Source: Actinomycetes bacterium (GTDB lineage Bacteria > Actinomycetota > Actinomycetes > Mycobacteriales > Mycobacteriaceae). Taken from it: a stretch of 64,000 bases of DNA. Within the stretch, counting starts at the first letter, position 1. Every line of letters starts with the position of its first letter. Positions 9,824 through 18,082 of the stretch are shown in pieces. Under the pieces are notes generated by a model. The model ran no database searches. It was not told where the DNA came from and saw nothing but the letters and a program-made list of their open reading frames with translations. The translations under genes were made by a program, and so were the position numbers. The DNA lies in NCBI GenBank assembly GCA_022601135.1, contig JAHZJB010000142.1, positions 1 through 64,000 on the forward strand, in the 5' to 3' direction.

Positions 9824-10621
9824 ATGACCGCACCCGAGGCCGACCTCACCGGATGGAGTATGGCGCCGTTCGCGGCGGCCGGCTTCACCTATGACGTCTA
9901 CACCAAGGGAGAGGGGCCCGGGGTGGTGCTCATCCCCGAGATGCCCGGCCTACATCCGGGTGTGTTGGCGCTCGGTAATCACCTGGTGGACAACGGTTTC
10001 ACGGTGGCTTCCCCGTCGCTCTACGGCACGCCGGGGGCGCCAGGTATCAGGCCGGGTGCGGTGCCGGTCATGCTGCGCGGGTGCGTGGCCAACGAGTTTG
10101 CGGCGTTCGCGACCAATGCCGACCGGCCGATCACCCACTATCTGCGGGCGTTGGCCCGCGATCTCAACGAGCGGACGCCGGGCAAGGGTGTGGGTGTGAT
10201 CGGCCAGTGCTGGAGCGGCGGCTTCGCCTTGGCGGCGGCCGTGGACGACAGTGTGCTGGCCCCTGTGATGAGCCAGCCGTCGCTGCCGATCGGGCTGACG
10301 GCCAAACAAAAAGCCGATCCCGGCTTGTCAGAAGCCGAGTTGAAGGTGGTCGAACGTCGCGCGGCAGACGAGGGACTGTGCGCGCTGGGGCTTCGTTTCA
10401 GCGAGGATCCGCTGTCACCGGGCGCACGCTTCAACACGCTCAAAGCCCGTCTCGGCGACGCCTTCGAGGTGATCGAGATCAATTCGAAGAAGGGCAACAA
10501 GCACGGGTTCGGCAGGATGGCGCACTCGGTGCTGACCCTTGAGGTCCGCGAGCAGCAGGGGCACCCGGCCTACGAAGCGCGTAATCGGGTCGTCGAGTTC
10601 CTCACGTCCCGTCTGACTTAG
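9824..10621 (+). CDS. Dienelactone hydrolase family protein
   Basis: 265 residues with an alpha/beta-hydrolase fold. The nucleophile elbow VIGQCWSGGFALA has Cys in the nucleophile position, as in dienelactone hydrolases, and the C-terminal NKHGFG supplies the likely catalytic His. VVLIPEMPGLHPGV near residue 35 fits the oxyanion-hole segment. The family opens lactones and related esters; the substrate here is unknown. A GGAG ribosome-binding site is 8 bases before ATG 9824, and the gene follows the DUF4245 gene by 13 bases, so they are probably co-transcribed. The 3' end overlaps the convergent transporter gene by 20 bases. Confidence 0.85.
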   Translation: MTAPEADLTGWSMAPFAAAGFTYDVYTKGEGPGVVLIPEMPGLHPGVLALGNHLVDNGFTVASPSLYGTPGAPGIRPGAVPVMLRGCVANEFAAFATNADRPITHYLRALARDLNERTPGKGVGVIGQCWSGGFALAAAVDDSVLAPVMSQPSLPIGLTAKQKADPGLSEAELKVVERRAADEGLCALGLRFSEDPLSPGARFNTLKARLGDAFEVIEINSKKGNKHGFGRMAHSVLTLEVREQQGHPAYEARNRVVEFLTSRLT

Positions 10622-11807
10622 CGTCAGGTGCGGCCGCGGCCGGTTGCGGCTCAGGTTCGGGCCGCGCTTTGCCGGGGAGCAGGCGATGCCACCGTGGGAT
10701 CTTATGTTCTGCATCGTCTGAGGGAGCATCGCTGGTCAGTGAGTCCAGTGGTTCACCCTTGTCCACAGCCAGGTACACGCTGATCGTCGTCACGATGACG
10801 ATCATCACCACCGGACCCAGGACGATCCCCCAGAAGCCGAACATCGTCAGGCCGGCGAACACGGCCAGCAGCATCAGCGCCGGGTTCAAATGTGCGTTCT
10901 TAGGCACCAGGAACGGGCGCAACACGTTGTCGATGTTGGTCACCACCAAAAGGTGGAACGCCACGACGAAGACACCGCCCACCACATTGCCGAACACCGC
11001 CATGCCGATGCCTAGCGGAATGGTCACGATCCCGCCGCCGAGCGGGATGAACGACAGCGCGGTCAGGAAGATGACAAACATGAAGAAGCCGTCGTGGATT
11101 CCGCCGATGTAGACCGAGATGGCACCGGCCACCCCCTGACACGCGGCAATGATCAACTGACCCTTGACCGTTGCCGAGACCATCGCCCCGACCTTGGCCA
11201 GGTAGATGTCGGATACCCGTTCGCCCAATGGATTGAGATCGCGAAACAGGTCCAACACCCTGGGGCCGTTGGTCAACAGCGCGACGAAGACGTAAAGAAA
11301 GATGATCGATCCGGTGACTATCGCCGCGATACTGCCCACTGAGTCCCGGGCGACGCCCAGCGCGAACTCACCTGCACTCTGACCGATCTTGGTCGCCGCG
11401 TTGCGTACCGAGTCCTGGGTCAGTGTGGTGTCCATGAACGGCACTCGGGCCAGCAGTTCGTTTGCCGAGTCAAGCAACCGCTGGGCCAGTGCGGTGAAAT
11501 CGGTCTCGCCAGCCCAACGGCCGATGCTGGTCACCAGCTGGCTGATCTGGACGACGGCAAGGGCGATGACACCCGTCACTGGGAGGGCCACCGTCGCGAT
11601 CGCGATCAGCAGCGTCACGGTCGCCGACAGGCCGACGTTCATCTTCGAGCGGAGCCGTTGATACAGCGGTGTGAACAAGAATGCCAGCACGGCGGCGATG
11701 GCGATCAGAATGATGTAGCCGCGGAGAAAGTAGACGCCGAAGCCGAGGGCGATCACCGTCAACACGGCTAGCGCACGCTTCTGTTTGAGGGTGAACTCGG
11801 TTGTCAT
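10602..11807 (-). CDS. AI-2E family transporter (Rv1101c-like)
   Basis: 401 residues with about eight membrane helices: two near the start (about 10-50), one at 62-90, and a C-terminal bundle holding GGGIVTIPLGIGMAVFGNVVGG and PKNAHLNPALMLLAVFAGL, typical of the TqsA/PerM (UPF0118) family. Family members export small molecules or exchange ions, and substrates are poorly defined. The N-terminus follows a GGGAGGACC ribosome-binding site. A cytoplasmic Pro/Ala-rich tail ends the protein. It sits 31 bases downstream of an SDR gene on the same strand and may share its transcript. Confidence 0.88.
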   Translation of the reverse strand: MTTEFTLKQKRALAVLTVIALGFGVYFLRGYIILIAIAAVLAFLFTPLYQRLRSKMNVGLSATVTLLIAIATVALPVTGVIALAVVQISQLVTSIGRWAGETDFTALAQRLLDSANELLARVPFMDTTLTQDSVRNAATKIGQSAGEFALGVARDSVGSIAAIVTGSIIFLYVFVALLTNGPRVLDLFRDLNPLGERVSDIYLAKVGAMVSATVKGQLIIAACQGVAGAISVYIGGIHDGFFMFVIFLTALSFIPLGGGIVTIPLGIGMAVFGNVVGGVFVVAFHLLVVTNIDNVLRPFLVPKNAHLNPALMLLAVFAGLTMFGFWGIVLGPVVMIVIVTTISVYLAVDKGEPLDSLTSDAPSDDAEHKIPRWHRLLPGKARPEPEPQPAAAAPDAKSDGT

Positions 11808-11838
11808 ACGGGTCCTCCCATCGCCGCCGGGAGCAACT

Positions 11839-12678
11839 TTATCCCGAGTCGCCCCCGCCGGACGGTGATCTGGCGCTCTGGCGCGACCGCTGTCCGGTGA
11901 CGAATCGCATCGCCAGCCGGTTCATCAACACCGGCGCTGCCCGTGCGAGCAGCCACGGTGCCCGTGCAACTATAGGTTTGACCAGGATCGCCTTGTTGCG
12001 ATCGATCGCGCGCAAGGTGTCGCGTGCCAGTCGATCGGCGTCGTAGGGCTTGCCCCCCTGAGACGGCAGAAAGTAGTCGCGCCCGACGAATCCCCCGATT
12101 GCGCCCTTGTCCAGAATCGGAGTTTCGACGGCCGCGGGGCAGACCACCAAGACGCCGACGCCGCGCGGGACCGCCTCCGATCGGAGTGCCATCGACAGCC
12201 CGACGACGGCGTGCTTGGTGGCCACATAGCTGGTCACCTGTCCGGCGGCGGTGAGTCCGGCCATCGATGCGGTGTTGACGATGTGGCCGTGGCCTTGGCG
12301 CAGCATCTGCGGATAGGCGGCAGCCACGCCATGCACCACTCCGCGGAGATTGACGTCGATGATCGCGTTCCATTGGTCGAGCGTGAGCAATTCGGTGTCA
12401 CCGCCCCACACGATGCCGGCGTTGTTGAACATCAAGTCCAGTCGTCCCGCGCGATCGACCACGGCATCGACGGCCGCCTGCACCGCCGCCGCGTCGGTCA
12501 CGTCCAGCGGCGCCGAGCGAGCGTGCGGTCCGAGCGTCGAGGCCGTGGCTTCGGCGGCGCCGCCGTCGATGTCGGTACAGACCACATGCGCGCCCGCCAG
12601 ATCCAGAGCGCGGCACAGCGCCGCACCGATTCCTGAACCCGCGCCAGTGATGATCGCGTGTTTTCCGGCAGCGCTCAC
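11839..12678 (-). CDS. SDR family NAD(P)-dependent oxidoreductase
   Basis: 279 residues with a classical short-chain dehydrogenase layout: cofactor motif TGAGSGIG (11-18), D62 region LDVTD, NNAG (about 90), catalytic Ser in NTASMAG, and YVATK with the catalytic Tyr and Lys. The acidic residue after beta-2 (CTDIDG) suggests a preference for NAD(H). The alcohol or ketone substrate is not evident. The GTG start has a GGAG site 7 bases upstream. It is followed closely by the AI-2E transporter. Confidence 0.88.
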   Translation of the reverse strand: MSAAGKHAIITGAGSGIGAALCRALDLAGAHVVCTDIDGGAAEATASTLGPHARSAPLDVTDAAAVQAAVDAVVDRAGRLDLMFNNAGIVWGGDTELLTLDQWNAIIDVNLRGVVHGVAAAYPQMLRQGHGHIVNTASMAGLTAAGQVTSYVATKHAVVGLSMALRSEAVPRGVGVLVVCPAAVETPILDKGAIGGFVGRDYFLPSQGGKPYDADRLARDTLRAIDRNKAILVKPIVARAPWLLARAAPVLMNRLAMRFVTGQRSRQSARSPSGGGDSG

Positions 12679-12760
12679 GACTGCTCCATCAATCTCATGC
12701 CATCCCCATCACATCCGGTCGGCCCTTCGGCATCGGAGCGGAACGCGTTCTCGCGCCACG

Positions 12761-13663
12761 CTACTCGCGCTTGATGCAGCGGAAGCCGATGTGACTCATC
12801 CCGGTGTCGACCATCTGCGGCCGGCGCGCCGCGGGACGATAGCGCTGGCAATAGCTGTCGGCGCAGAGAAAGGATCCACCCTTTATCACCTTTCGCGGTA
12901 TTCGAAACTGGGGTTGGGCAGGGTCGTAACTATCTGCAGCACAACATGATCCGATCTCCCGGGTGCCTGCATACCAGTCGACGGTCCACTCCCAGACGTT
13001 GCCGGCCATGTCAAATAGTCCGAATCCGTTCGCCGGGAAGCTACCTACCGGTGCGGTCTGGCCATACCCGGTGTCGGGAAGATAGGGAAACTCGCCATGC
13101 CAGTAGTTCGCAAGGCGCTGGCCAGCGTGTTCTGGCTCGTTACCCCAGGTATAGGTGGTGGCCTGGAGGCCACCTCGTGCCGCCATCTCCCACTCGTTTT
13201 CGGTAGGAAGATCGCAGTGGGCCCAATCCGCGTATTCCGCCGCGTCTTCGAACGCCACGTGGACAACGGGATGGTCCCCGCGGTTCTTCAGAGTTGAGCG
13301 TGGGCCGCGCGGGTGATTCCAGGATGCCCCCGGGGTCCACCGCCACCACAGGTTGAGGTGGCGGAGGTCTACCGGACCGTCGGTGCGCTGGAAGACCATT
13401 GAGCCGGGCTGCAGGTTCTGCGGTGGAGCTCCGGGATAGTCGTCGGGGTTGAGCGGGCGCTCCGCCACCGTCACATAGCCGGTCTCGGAGACGAAGGCGG
13501 CGAACTGGGCGTTGGTCACCTGGTTTCGCTGCATCCAGAAGCCGTCGACGCTGGCCTCCCGGACGGGGCCTTCCTCGGGGTAGTGGTCGTCAGACCCCAA
13601 CCTGGCCGTTTGCGGTGGAATCCACGCCCAGCTCCCGTCGAGATCCGCGTCTTTGTCGCTCAC
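12761..13663 (-). CDS. Formylglycine-generating enzyme family protein (SUMF1-like)
   Basis: 300 residues, close to M. tuberculosis FGE (Rv0712, 299). FGE oxidises a Cys in a CxPxR motif of type I sulfatases to formylglycine. Both copper-binding active-site cysteines are visible: C267 and C272 in KGGSFLCADSYCQRYRPAAR. NGFGLFDMAGNVWEWT and GFRC at the end are fold hallmarks, and VTNAQFAAFV is near the N-terminus. No sulfatase gene is in the window. It lies 42 bases downstream of a HAD phosphatase in the same direction. It looks catalytically competent, so a protein client elsewhere or a new client is expected. EgtB-like activity is unlikely because the DinB domain is absent. Confidence 0.88.
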   Translation of the reverse strand: MSDKDADLDGSWAWIPPQTARLGSDDHYPEEGPVREASVDGFWMQRNQVTNAQFAAFVSETGYVTVAERPLNPDDYPGAPPQNLQPGSMVFQRTDGPVDLRHLNLWWRWTPGASWNHPRGPRSTLKNRGDHPVVHVAFEDAAEYADWAHCDLPTENEWEMAARGGLQATTYTWGNEPEHAGQRLANYWHGEFPYLPDTGYGQTAPVGSFPANGFGLFDMAGNVWEWTVDWYAGTREIGSCCAADSYDPAQPQFRIPRKVIKGGSFLCADSYCQRYRPAARRPQMVDTGMSHIGFRCIKRE

Positions 13664-13705
13664 GTTCGCACTTTCTCGCGCCGATGTCGGTTGAGGTGAA
13701 GAGGG

Positions 13706-14620
13706 TCAGTCACTGAAAACGGTTGCCCAGTCGTCACGGATGCTGGCCACCACCCAGCCCCTGTCCCTCGCCAGCTCGAGTGCCTTCTCCGCCCCTGCGA
13801 CGTAGTCGAATTCGCGGTCAGCGTCATCGTGACGCACCAGGATGGACAGGGACGGCCCTCTGGCGTGCGCGTATTCGAGCATCTCGATGTCGCCGTTGGA
13901 GTTGCCGGCAGCCAGTATCGGCCGTCGCCCGGTTCGACCCCAGATGCGCACGGCTTTGACCGGACCGTCGTTGAGAAACTCCGGCTTGGAGCTTGTCCTC
14001 AGCTGGCCGGCCTCGAAGTCGAGTCCCACCGAGCTTCCGATCACCCGTTCCGGTGGAATCCCATACATCTGCGACGTGATCGGGCGCATGAAGTCCCGCC
14101 CGCCGCCGGAGGCGATGTAATTGGTGAACCCGTTGGCCTCCAGGAACCGCAATAACTCGACCATCGGCAGGTAGCCGCACGCCGTGTAGGGCCGATTAAG
14201 TGTCGGGTGGGTGGCGCTGGCAAAGAATGCCGCTACGTGTTCGGCGTGTTCCTCGACGGTGAGGCCCGAATACGCCGAAAGTATACCGCCGACAAGGACT
14301 TTGAGTGCTGAATCATCGCCACGGTAATGCTTGGTCACGGCGTCGCCAAACCATCCCAGGTCGTTGGCGGCAGCGGCTTGGTACGGCTGCTTGGTTCTCA
14401 GCGCCGGGTCCTGGGCAGCCTGCTCGGCCAGCCGCCGAACCAGGAAATCCAGCTGAATGTAGGCCGGTTTCTCACACCACAGGGTTCCGTCGTTGTCGAA
14501 CACCGCGACGCGCGCCTCGGGCGCAACGTAGTCCGGTCCGCCATCCAGGGTGACCCGGCCGACGAAGTCGACGATGGCGTTCCTCGTGGGCCCATCGGCC
14601 CAGTAGTTGAGCGTTCCCAC
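13706..14620 (-). CDS. HAD family hydrolase
   Basis: 304 residues with the haloacid-dehalogenase phosphatase core. Motif I is VFDNDGTLW (nucleophile Asp and acid/base Asp), motif II lies around IASGGGRDFM, and motif IV is GNSNGDIEML. It probably dephosphorylates a small metabolite or peptide. GTG at 14620 is chosen because the protein then begins VGTLNYWADGPTRNAIVDF, the usual start of this subfamily; GTG 14629 is possible. An open frame extends to 14725, but that extension reads as out-of-frame sequence over a separate 29-codon frame. Upstream neighbour of the FGE-like gene, probably one operon. Confidence 0.8.
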   Translation of the reverse strand: MGTLNYWADGPTRNAIVDFVGRVTLDGGPDYVAPEARVAVFDNDGTLWCEKPAYIQLDFLVRRLAEQAAQDPALRTKQPYQAAAANDLGWFGDAVTKHYRGDDSALKVLVGGILSAYSGLTVEEHAEHVAAFFASATHPTLNRPYTACGYLPMVELLRFLEANGFTNYIASGGGRDFMRPITSQMYGIPPERVIGSSVGLDFEAGQLRTSSKPEFLNDGPVKAVRIWGRTGRRPILAAGNSNGDIEMLEYAHARGPSLSILVRHDDADREFDYVAGAEKALELARDRGWVVASIRDDWATVFSD

Positions 14621-14621
14621 G

Positions 14622-14711
14622 TCAGCCACCCAGGGTTTGGGGGTAGTCGTTGAGATTCTGCATCGCGTTGGTGATCGTGAAAGAGGCCAGGTTGGGCTTT
14701 CCGTCAGGCAT
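14622..14711 (-). CDS. 29-residue small ORF upstream of the HAD-FGE pair
   Basis: The frame begins MPDGKPNLASFTITNAMQ and ends YPQTLGG, with TGA at 14624-14622, one base before the HAD GTG at 14620. An AGGGG ribosome-binding site lies 6 bases before the ATG. The tight spacing implies translational coupling. The sequence contains no Cys and no recognisable domain. It could be a leader peptide, a small partner or substrate of the operon, or the remnant of a frameshifted N-terminus of the HAD protein. Confidence 0.45.
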   Translation of the reverse strand: MPDGKPNLASFTITNAMQNLNDYPQTLGG

Positions 14712-14785
14712 TCCTTACCCCTCACTGTGGACGGCGGGTGGTTCCCAGCCTATGCCCCGGCGTCAGTCCAGCTGGGGGTGGCCGC

Positions 14786-15898
14786 TCAGCCCTCCGGCGG
14801 GACCGGCGCTACCGCGGAGACCAGAGGTTGACCTGATTCGGCCTTCATCTTGTGGAAAAGCTCGACGTAGTAGGGCAGACAATGTTCCAGGGCCTCTTGA
14901 GTGGAGTAGAGGGGCTGGTAGCCGAGCTCGCGTTGTGCCTTGGCGATGGAAAAGTAGTTGTCCAGGTAAACCCGTTCCACTCCGGTGGGCTCCAACAACG
15001 GCTTTGGCAGGCCAAAGCGGAAATGCAGCCATTGCCAGCCGGACATGACGAACCACACGGGGCGGCCGGGTACCCGCAGCTTGGGCCAGCGCTGGCCGCA
15101 AGCCTCGACAACGGGGCGGGCGAATTCAAACATGTTGATCGGCTCGCCGTCGTTGATGAAGTATGCCTGCCCCGGTGCGGTGCCGCCGGGCACCAGATGC
15201 TGTGCGGCCAGGATGAAACCGTGGATCAGGTTGTGTACGTAGGAGTTATCGAGTTTGGCCTTCTTGTTGCCGACCAGCACCTTGACGTGTCCGGCCAGCA
15301 CACTCTCGAACAGCTTGCGGAACATGGTCTGGTCGCCGCGACCCCAGATGCCGCTCGGCCGGATCGAGCAGGTCAGTAATCCCTGAACTCCGTTCTGGGA
15401 GAGCACGAACTTCTCGGCAACCACTTTTGTCTCGGTGTAGAGATCGTTGAAACGTTCGGTATAGGGCAGGGTTTCGTCGCCGCCGGAGATGCGCTGTCCA
15501 CCCATCACCACGCTGTTGGAGGCGGTGTAGACGAACCTCTCGACGCCGCACTTCTGAGCGGCGTGCACCAGGTTCTTGGTGCCCTCGACATTCACGGCGA
15601 AGCTGCGCCGGCGGTACTCCTCGGTGACCGACGCGCCGCCCATCAGGTCGATGATCGCCGCGGTATGAATGATCGTATCGGCACCGTCGACGGCTGCGGC
15701 CACGTCGTCGCCATTGGTGATGTCACCCTCGAACACCTCGAGCCGCGGATGCGCGGGCAGCGGCGACGGAACTCGGTCGAAGGTACGCACCTCGAGGCCC
15801 TGGTCCAATAGTTCGGTCACCAGGTTGGCTCCCACGAAACCAGAGCCTCCCGTCACCAGGACCCGGCCGAGTTCAGCGGTCAAGGATGCATCGCCCAT
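14786..15898 (-). CDS. hsd: 3-beta-hydroxysteroid dehydrogenase
   Basis: 370 residues, strongly matching M. tuberculosis Rv1106c. It oxidises and isomerises the 3-hydroxyl of cholesterol to give cholest-4-en-3-one, the entry step of cholesterol breakdown. Visible features are the Rossmann motif TGGSGFVG (17-24), HTAAI, the catalytic pair in YTETK (FNDLYTETKVVAEKF) and IRPSGIWGRGDQ. The start MGDASLTAELGRVLVTGG is fixed by a TATTGT -10 box 6 bases upstream and a KstR operator overlapping the promoter. It is 64 bases downstream of xseB but evidently has its own promoter. Confidence 0.95.
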   Translation of the reverse strand: MGDASLTAELGRVLVTGGSGFVGANLVTELLDQGLEVRTFDRVPSPLPAHPRLEVFEGDITNGDDVAAAVDGADTIIHTAAIIDLMGGASVTEEYRRRSFAVNVEGTKNLVHAAQKCGVERFVYTASNSVVMGGQRISGGDETLPYTERFNDLYTETKVVAEKFVLSQNGVQGLLTCSIRPSGIWGRGDQTMFRKLFESVLAGHVKVLVGNKKAKLDNSYVHNLIHGFILAAQHLVPGGTAPGQAYFINDGEPINMFEFARPVVEACGQRWPKLRVPGRPVWFVMSGWQWLHFRFGLPKPLLEPTGVERVYLDNYFSIAKAQRELGYQPLYSTQEALEHCLPYYVELFHKMKAESGQPLVSAVAPVPPEG

Positions 15899-15904
15899 GC
15901 AGCC

Positions 15905-15910
15905 ACAATA
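15905..15910 (-). promoter_or_regulatory. Putative -10 box (TATTGT) of hsd
   Basis: On the minus strand TATTGT ends 6 bases before the hsd ATG (15898), a leaderless arrangement. The KstR box lies immediately upstream. Confidence 0.5.
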
Positions 15911-15912
15911 AC

Positions 15913-15926
15913 TGAAACGTGTTCCA
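15913..15926 (-). promoter_or_regulatory. KstR operator (TnnAACnnGTTnnA)
   Basis: TGAAACGTGTTCCA on the plus strand (TGGAACACGTTTCA on the minus) matches the palindromic KstR consensus TnnAACnnGTTnnA at every fixed position. It sits just upstream of the putative hsd -10 box, where repressor binding would block RNA polymerase. KstR is the TetR repressor released by 3-oxo-cholestenoyl-CoA-type ligands, and the M. smegmatis hsd promoter is known to be KstR-dependent. Confidence 0.85.
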
Positions 15927-15962
15927 AGTTTCGATACTCGACGGTCAGCACGCGGTGTCGAA

Positions 15963-16175
15963 TCAACCCGCGTCGTCGTCCCCGGCGGCCAGTGCCCGCT
16001 CGACCCGCTCGCGTGCTCCAGCTAAATGTTCTTCGCAGCGTTTGGCCAGCTGTTCGCCTCTTTCCCATAGCTTCAGCGACGCATCAAGGTCCAAGCCGCC
16101 GTGTTCGAGCTGTTGCACGACATCGATCAGTTCGTCACGGGCCGCCTCGTACCCGAGTTCACTAATAGGCTTCAT
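15963..16175 (-). CDS. xseB: Exodeoxyribonuclease VII small subunit
   Basis: 70 residues, all-helical, with the XseB core [29 protein letters not shown]. Several XseB chains bind one XseA to form exonuclease VII, which degrades single-stranded DNA from both ends. It lies 18 bases after xseA in the same direction, the standard xseA-xseB order. Confidence 0.95.
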   Translation of the reverse strand: MKPISELGYEAARDELIDVVQQLEHGGLDLDASLKLWERGEQLAKRCEEHLAGARERVERALAAGDDDAG

Positions 16176-16193
16176 CGTCTAGCTCACCCATCC

Positions 16194-17441
16194 TCAAGTC
16201 TCGGGACCCTCGCTGGTCGCCATGATGACCCCGTCGGCCACTCGCACCCGGAGCCGGGTGCCGGCCGGGGCGTCGGCAACCGACAGCAGCACCTGGGCCG
16301 CCCTCCCGGGCGCCGCCGCCGGCGTCGTCTGTACCACCGCGTAGCCGCGGGCCAGTGTCGCGGCCGGCCCCAGCGTCGTCAGCCGTGCCGAGAGGTGAGC
16401 GACGCGTTCGGATTCGGCCCCCAACAGCCGGGTGACATCGCGTCGGCCAGCGGTGCGGGCGCGGTGAATCTCCTCGACGCGCGATTGGACTGCATCCAGC
16501 GGCCTGGCCAACACCGGCCTGCTACGTAGCTGCGACAGCGTGCGCTGTTCGCGGTGCACCCAGTTTCGCAACGCGCGCGCGCCGCGCTGACGCAGATCGG
16601 TCACCAACGCCTGCTCGGCTGACGCGTCGGGAACGATCCGCTTGGCGGCGTCCGTCGGTGTGGCCGCGCGCAGGTCGGCGACAAGGTCGCACAGAGGGTT
16701 GTCCGGCTCGTGGCCGATCGCGCTGACGATCGGCGTCGTACACCTGGCGATCTCCCGGCACAGCGTTTCGTCGGAGAACGGCAATAGATCCTCCACGCTG
16801 CCGCCACCACGGGCGAGAACGATGACATCGACGTCGACATCGGAGTCCAGCGCCCGCAGCGCTTCGACGATCTGTGGCACGGCGTTGGGCCCCTGCACCA
16901 CGGTGCTGCGTACCGCGAACCGGACCGCGGGCCAGCGGGCGGATGCCACGGCGGTGATGTCGTGCTCGGCGGCCGATGCCCGTCCGGTGATCAGCCCGAT
17001 GGCGCGGGGCAGGAACGGGATCGGCCGTTTCAGGCGCGGATCGAACAGACCTTCGGCCTGGAGAAGCCGGCGCAGCCGCTCGATTCGGGCCAGCAGCTCA
17101 CCGATCCCGACCGCCCTGATCTCGCTGACGCGCAGCGAGAAGGTGCCCCGCCCGGTGTAGAAGCTGGGTTTGCCGTAGACGATCACCTGAGTACCGTCGG
17201 TCATCTTGACCGGGGCGTTGATCACCAGGTCGCGCGGGCAGGTCAGCGACAGCGACATATCGGCGGCCGGGTCGCGGAGCGTGATGAACGCGGTGTTCGA
17301 ATTCGGTCGCAGCGTCAGCTGCGCGATCTGCCCTTCCACCCAGACGGGGCCGAGCCTGTCTATCCACCCCGCGACACGGATGGCGACCCCGCGAACCGGG
17401 AAGGGGTTGTCAGCCGACTGCCCCGGTGCGGCGGCGTTCAC
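16194..17441 (-). CDS. xseA: Exodeoxyribonuclease VII large subunit
   Basis: 415 residues: an N-terminal OB-fold (about 10-110: [33 protein letters not shown]), the catalytic domain (about 125-310) with [34 protein letters not shown] and [17 protein letters not shown], and a helical region after 310 that binds XseB. The metal-dependent nuclease acts in mismatch repair and DNA damage processing. Its ATG overlaps the end of the upstream gene by 4 bases, so the three genes form one operon. Confidence 0.96.
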   Translation of the reverse strand: MNAAAPGQSADNPFPVRGVAIRVAGWIDRLGPVWVEGQIAQLTLRPNSNTAFITLRDPAADMSLSLTCPRDLVINAPVKMTDGTQVIVYGKPSFYTGRGTFSLRVSEIRAVGIGELLARIERLRRLLQAEGLFDPRLKRPIPFLPRAIGLITGRASAAEHDITAVASARWPAVRFAVRSTVVQGPNAVPQIVEALRALDSDVDVDVIVLARGGGSVEDLLPFSDETLCREIARCTTPIVSAIGHEPDNPLCDLVADLRAATPTDAAKRIVPDASAEQALVTDLRQRGARALRNWVHREQRTLSQLRSRPVLARPLDAVQSRVEEIHRARTAGRRDVTRLLGAESERVAHLSARLTTLGPAATLARGYAVVQTTPAAAPGRAAQVLLSVADAPAGTRLRVRVADGVIMATSEGPET

Positions 17442-18028
17442 TTAGCCGAGGCGCGGGTGATCCTGTTGGCCAGCAGGGTCTGAAAGGGGGCGCGGGCCTT
17501 GGTGGACTCCTCGTAGGCGAGCAGCGTCTCCAGCTCTGCGACCCGCATCGAGGTCAACCGGGCACGCAGTTGGGCGAGCGTCAACTCCTCGTACTCGAGC
17601 TCGGCGACGATCTCGGGGACTGCGCCGGGGACGTCAGTGCGCGCCGGCTCCGGGGTAGGCGCGGCGGCAGGCTTCTCCGGTTCGTCGCTGAAGAGGGCGA
17701 AGCGCCCCTCGGGCAGCCGCTCACCGTCGCGGACGGGCAGGTCCACCACGTCACCACCCCCGCCGTCCCCGTCTCCGTCGTCTGGCTCCTCGTCGAACGT
17801 CGCCCACTCCGGTTGCTCGTCGGTGGCCGGGAACAGCGTCCCTAGCGTCTCGTCGCCCCGATTGACCATGTCGGCCACATCTTGCTGCATCTTCATCACC
17901 AGCTGGGCGATCTGGCTCGCCACGGTCATCGGGTACATGAGGATGGTCTGGGGAAGCTTGCGGGTTTCTTCGAGCGCGGTCACCGCCGCACCCACCAGCA
18001 GACGGACCCCATACGGTGCTGTTGCCAT
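17438..18028 (-). CDS. Lipid droplet-associated protein (Rv1109c-like)
   Basis: 196 residues. The N-terminus ([43 protein letters not shown]) is an amphipathic/hydrophobic segment suited to lipid surfaces. A Gly/Asp-rich acidic linker (about 95-115) follows, and the C-terminus is a helical domain with [14 protein letters not shown] and [24 protein letters not shown], related to the tail of other mycobacterial DNA- or droplet-associated proteins. Rv1109c orthologues are annotated as lipid droplet-associated; the exact role is unknown. First gene of the xse operon; stop and xseA start overlap by 4 bases. Confidence 0.8.
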   Translation of the reverse strand: MATAPYGVRLLVGAAVTALEETRKLPQTILMYPMTVASQIAQLVMKMQQDVADMVNRGDETLGTLFPATDEQPEWATFDEEPDDGDGDGGGGDVVDLPVRDGERLPEGRFALFSDEPEKPAAAPTPEPARTDVPGAVPEIVAELEYEELTLAQLRARLTSMRVAELETLLAYEESTKARAPFQTLLANRITRASAK

Positions 18029-18035
18029 GCCCCTT

Positions 18036-18041
18036 AGCCTA
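18036..18041 (-). promoter_or_regulatory. Putative -10 box (TAGGCT) of the Rv1109c-xseA-xseB operon
   Basis: On the minus strand TAGGCT ends 7 bases before the ATG at 18028, marking a leaderless start and excluding the longer open frame that runs antisense through ispH. Confidence 0.5.
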
Positions 18042-18069
18042 CGGCTGGGCGTACCGGGCGTCGTGTCAG

Positions 18070-18075
18070 TACCCT
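18070..18075 (+). promoter_or_regulatory. Putative -10 box (TACCCT) of ispH
   Basis: TACCCT ends 7 bases before the ATG at 18083, the leaderless spacing seen repeatedly in this window. Confidence 0.45.
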
Positions 18076-18082
18076 TGGACTC

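Noticed and set aside
14621..14725. N-terminal extension of the HAD protein to an ATG at 14725
   Set aside because: Its residues look out of frame, the subfamily normally begins just before the DGPTRNAIVDF segment, and a better frame (the 29-codon ORF) occupies this stretch.
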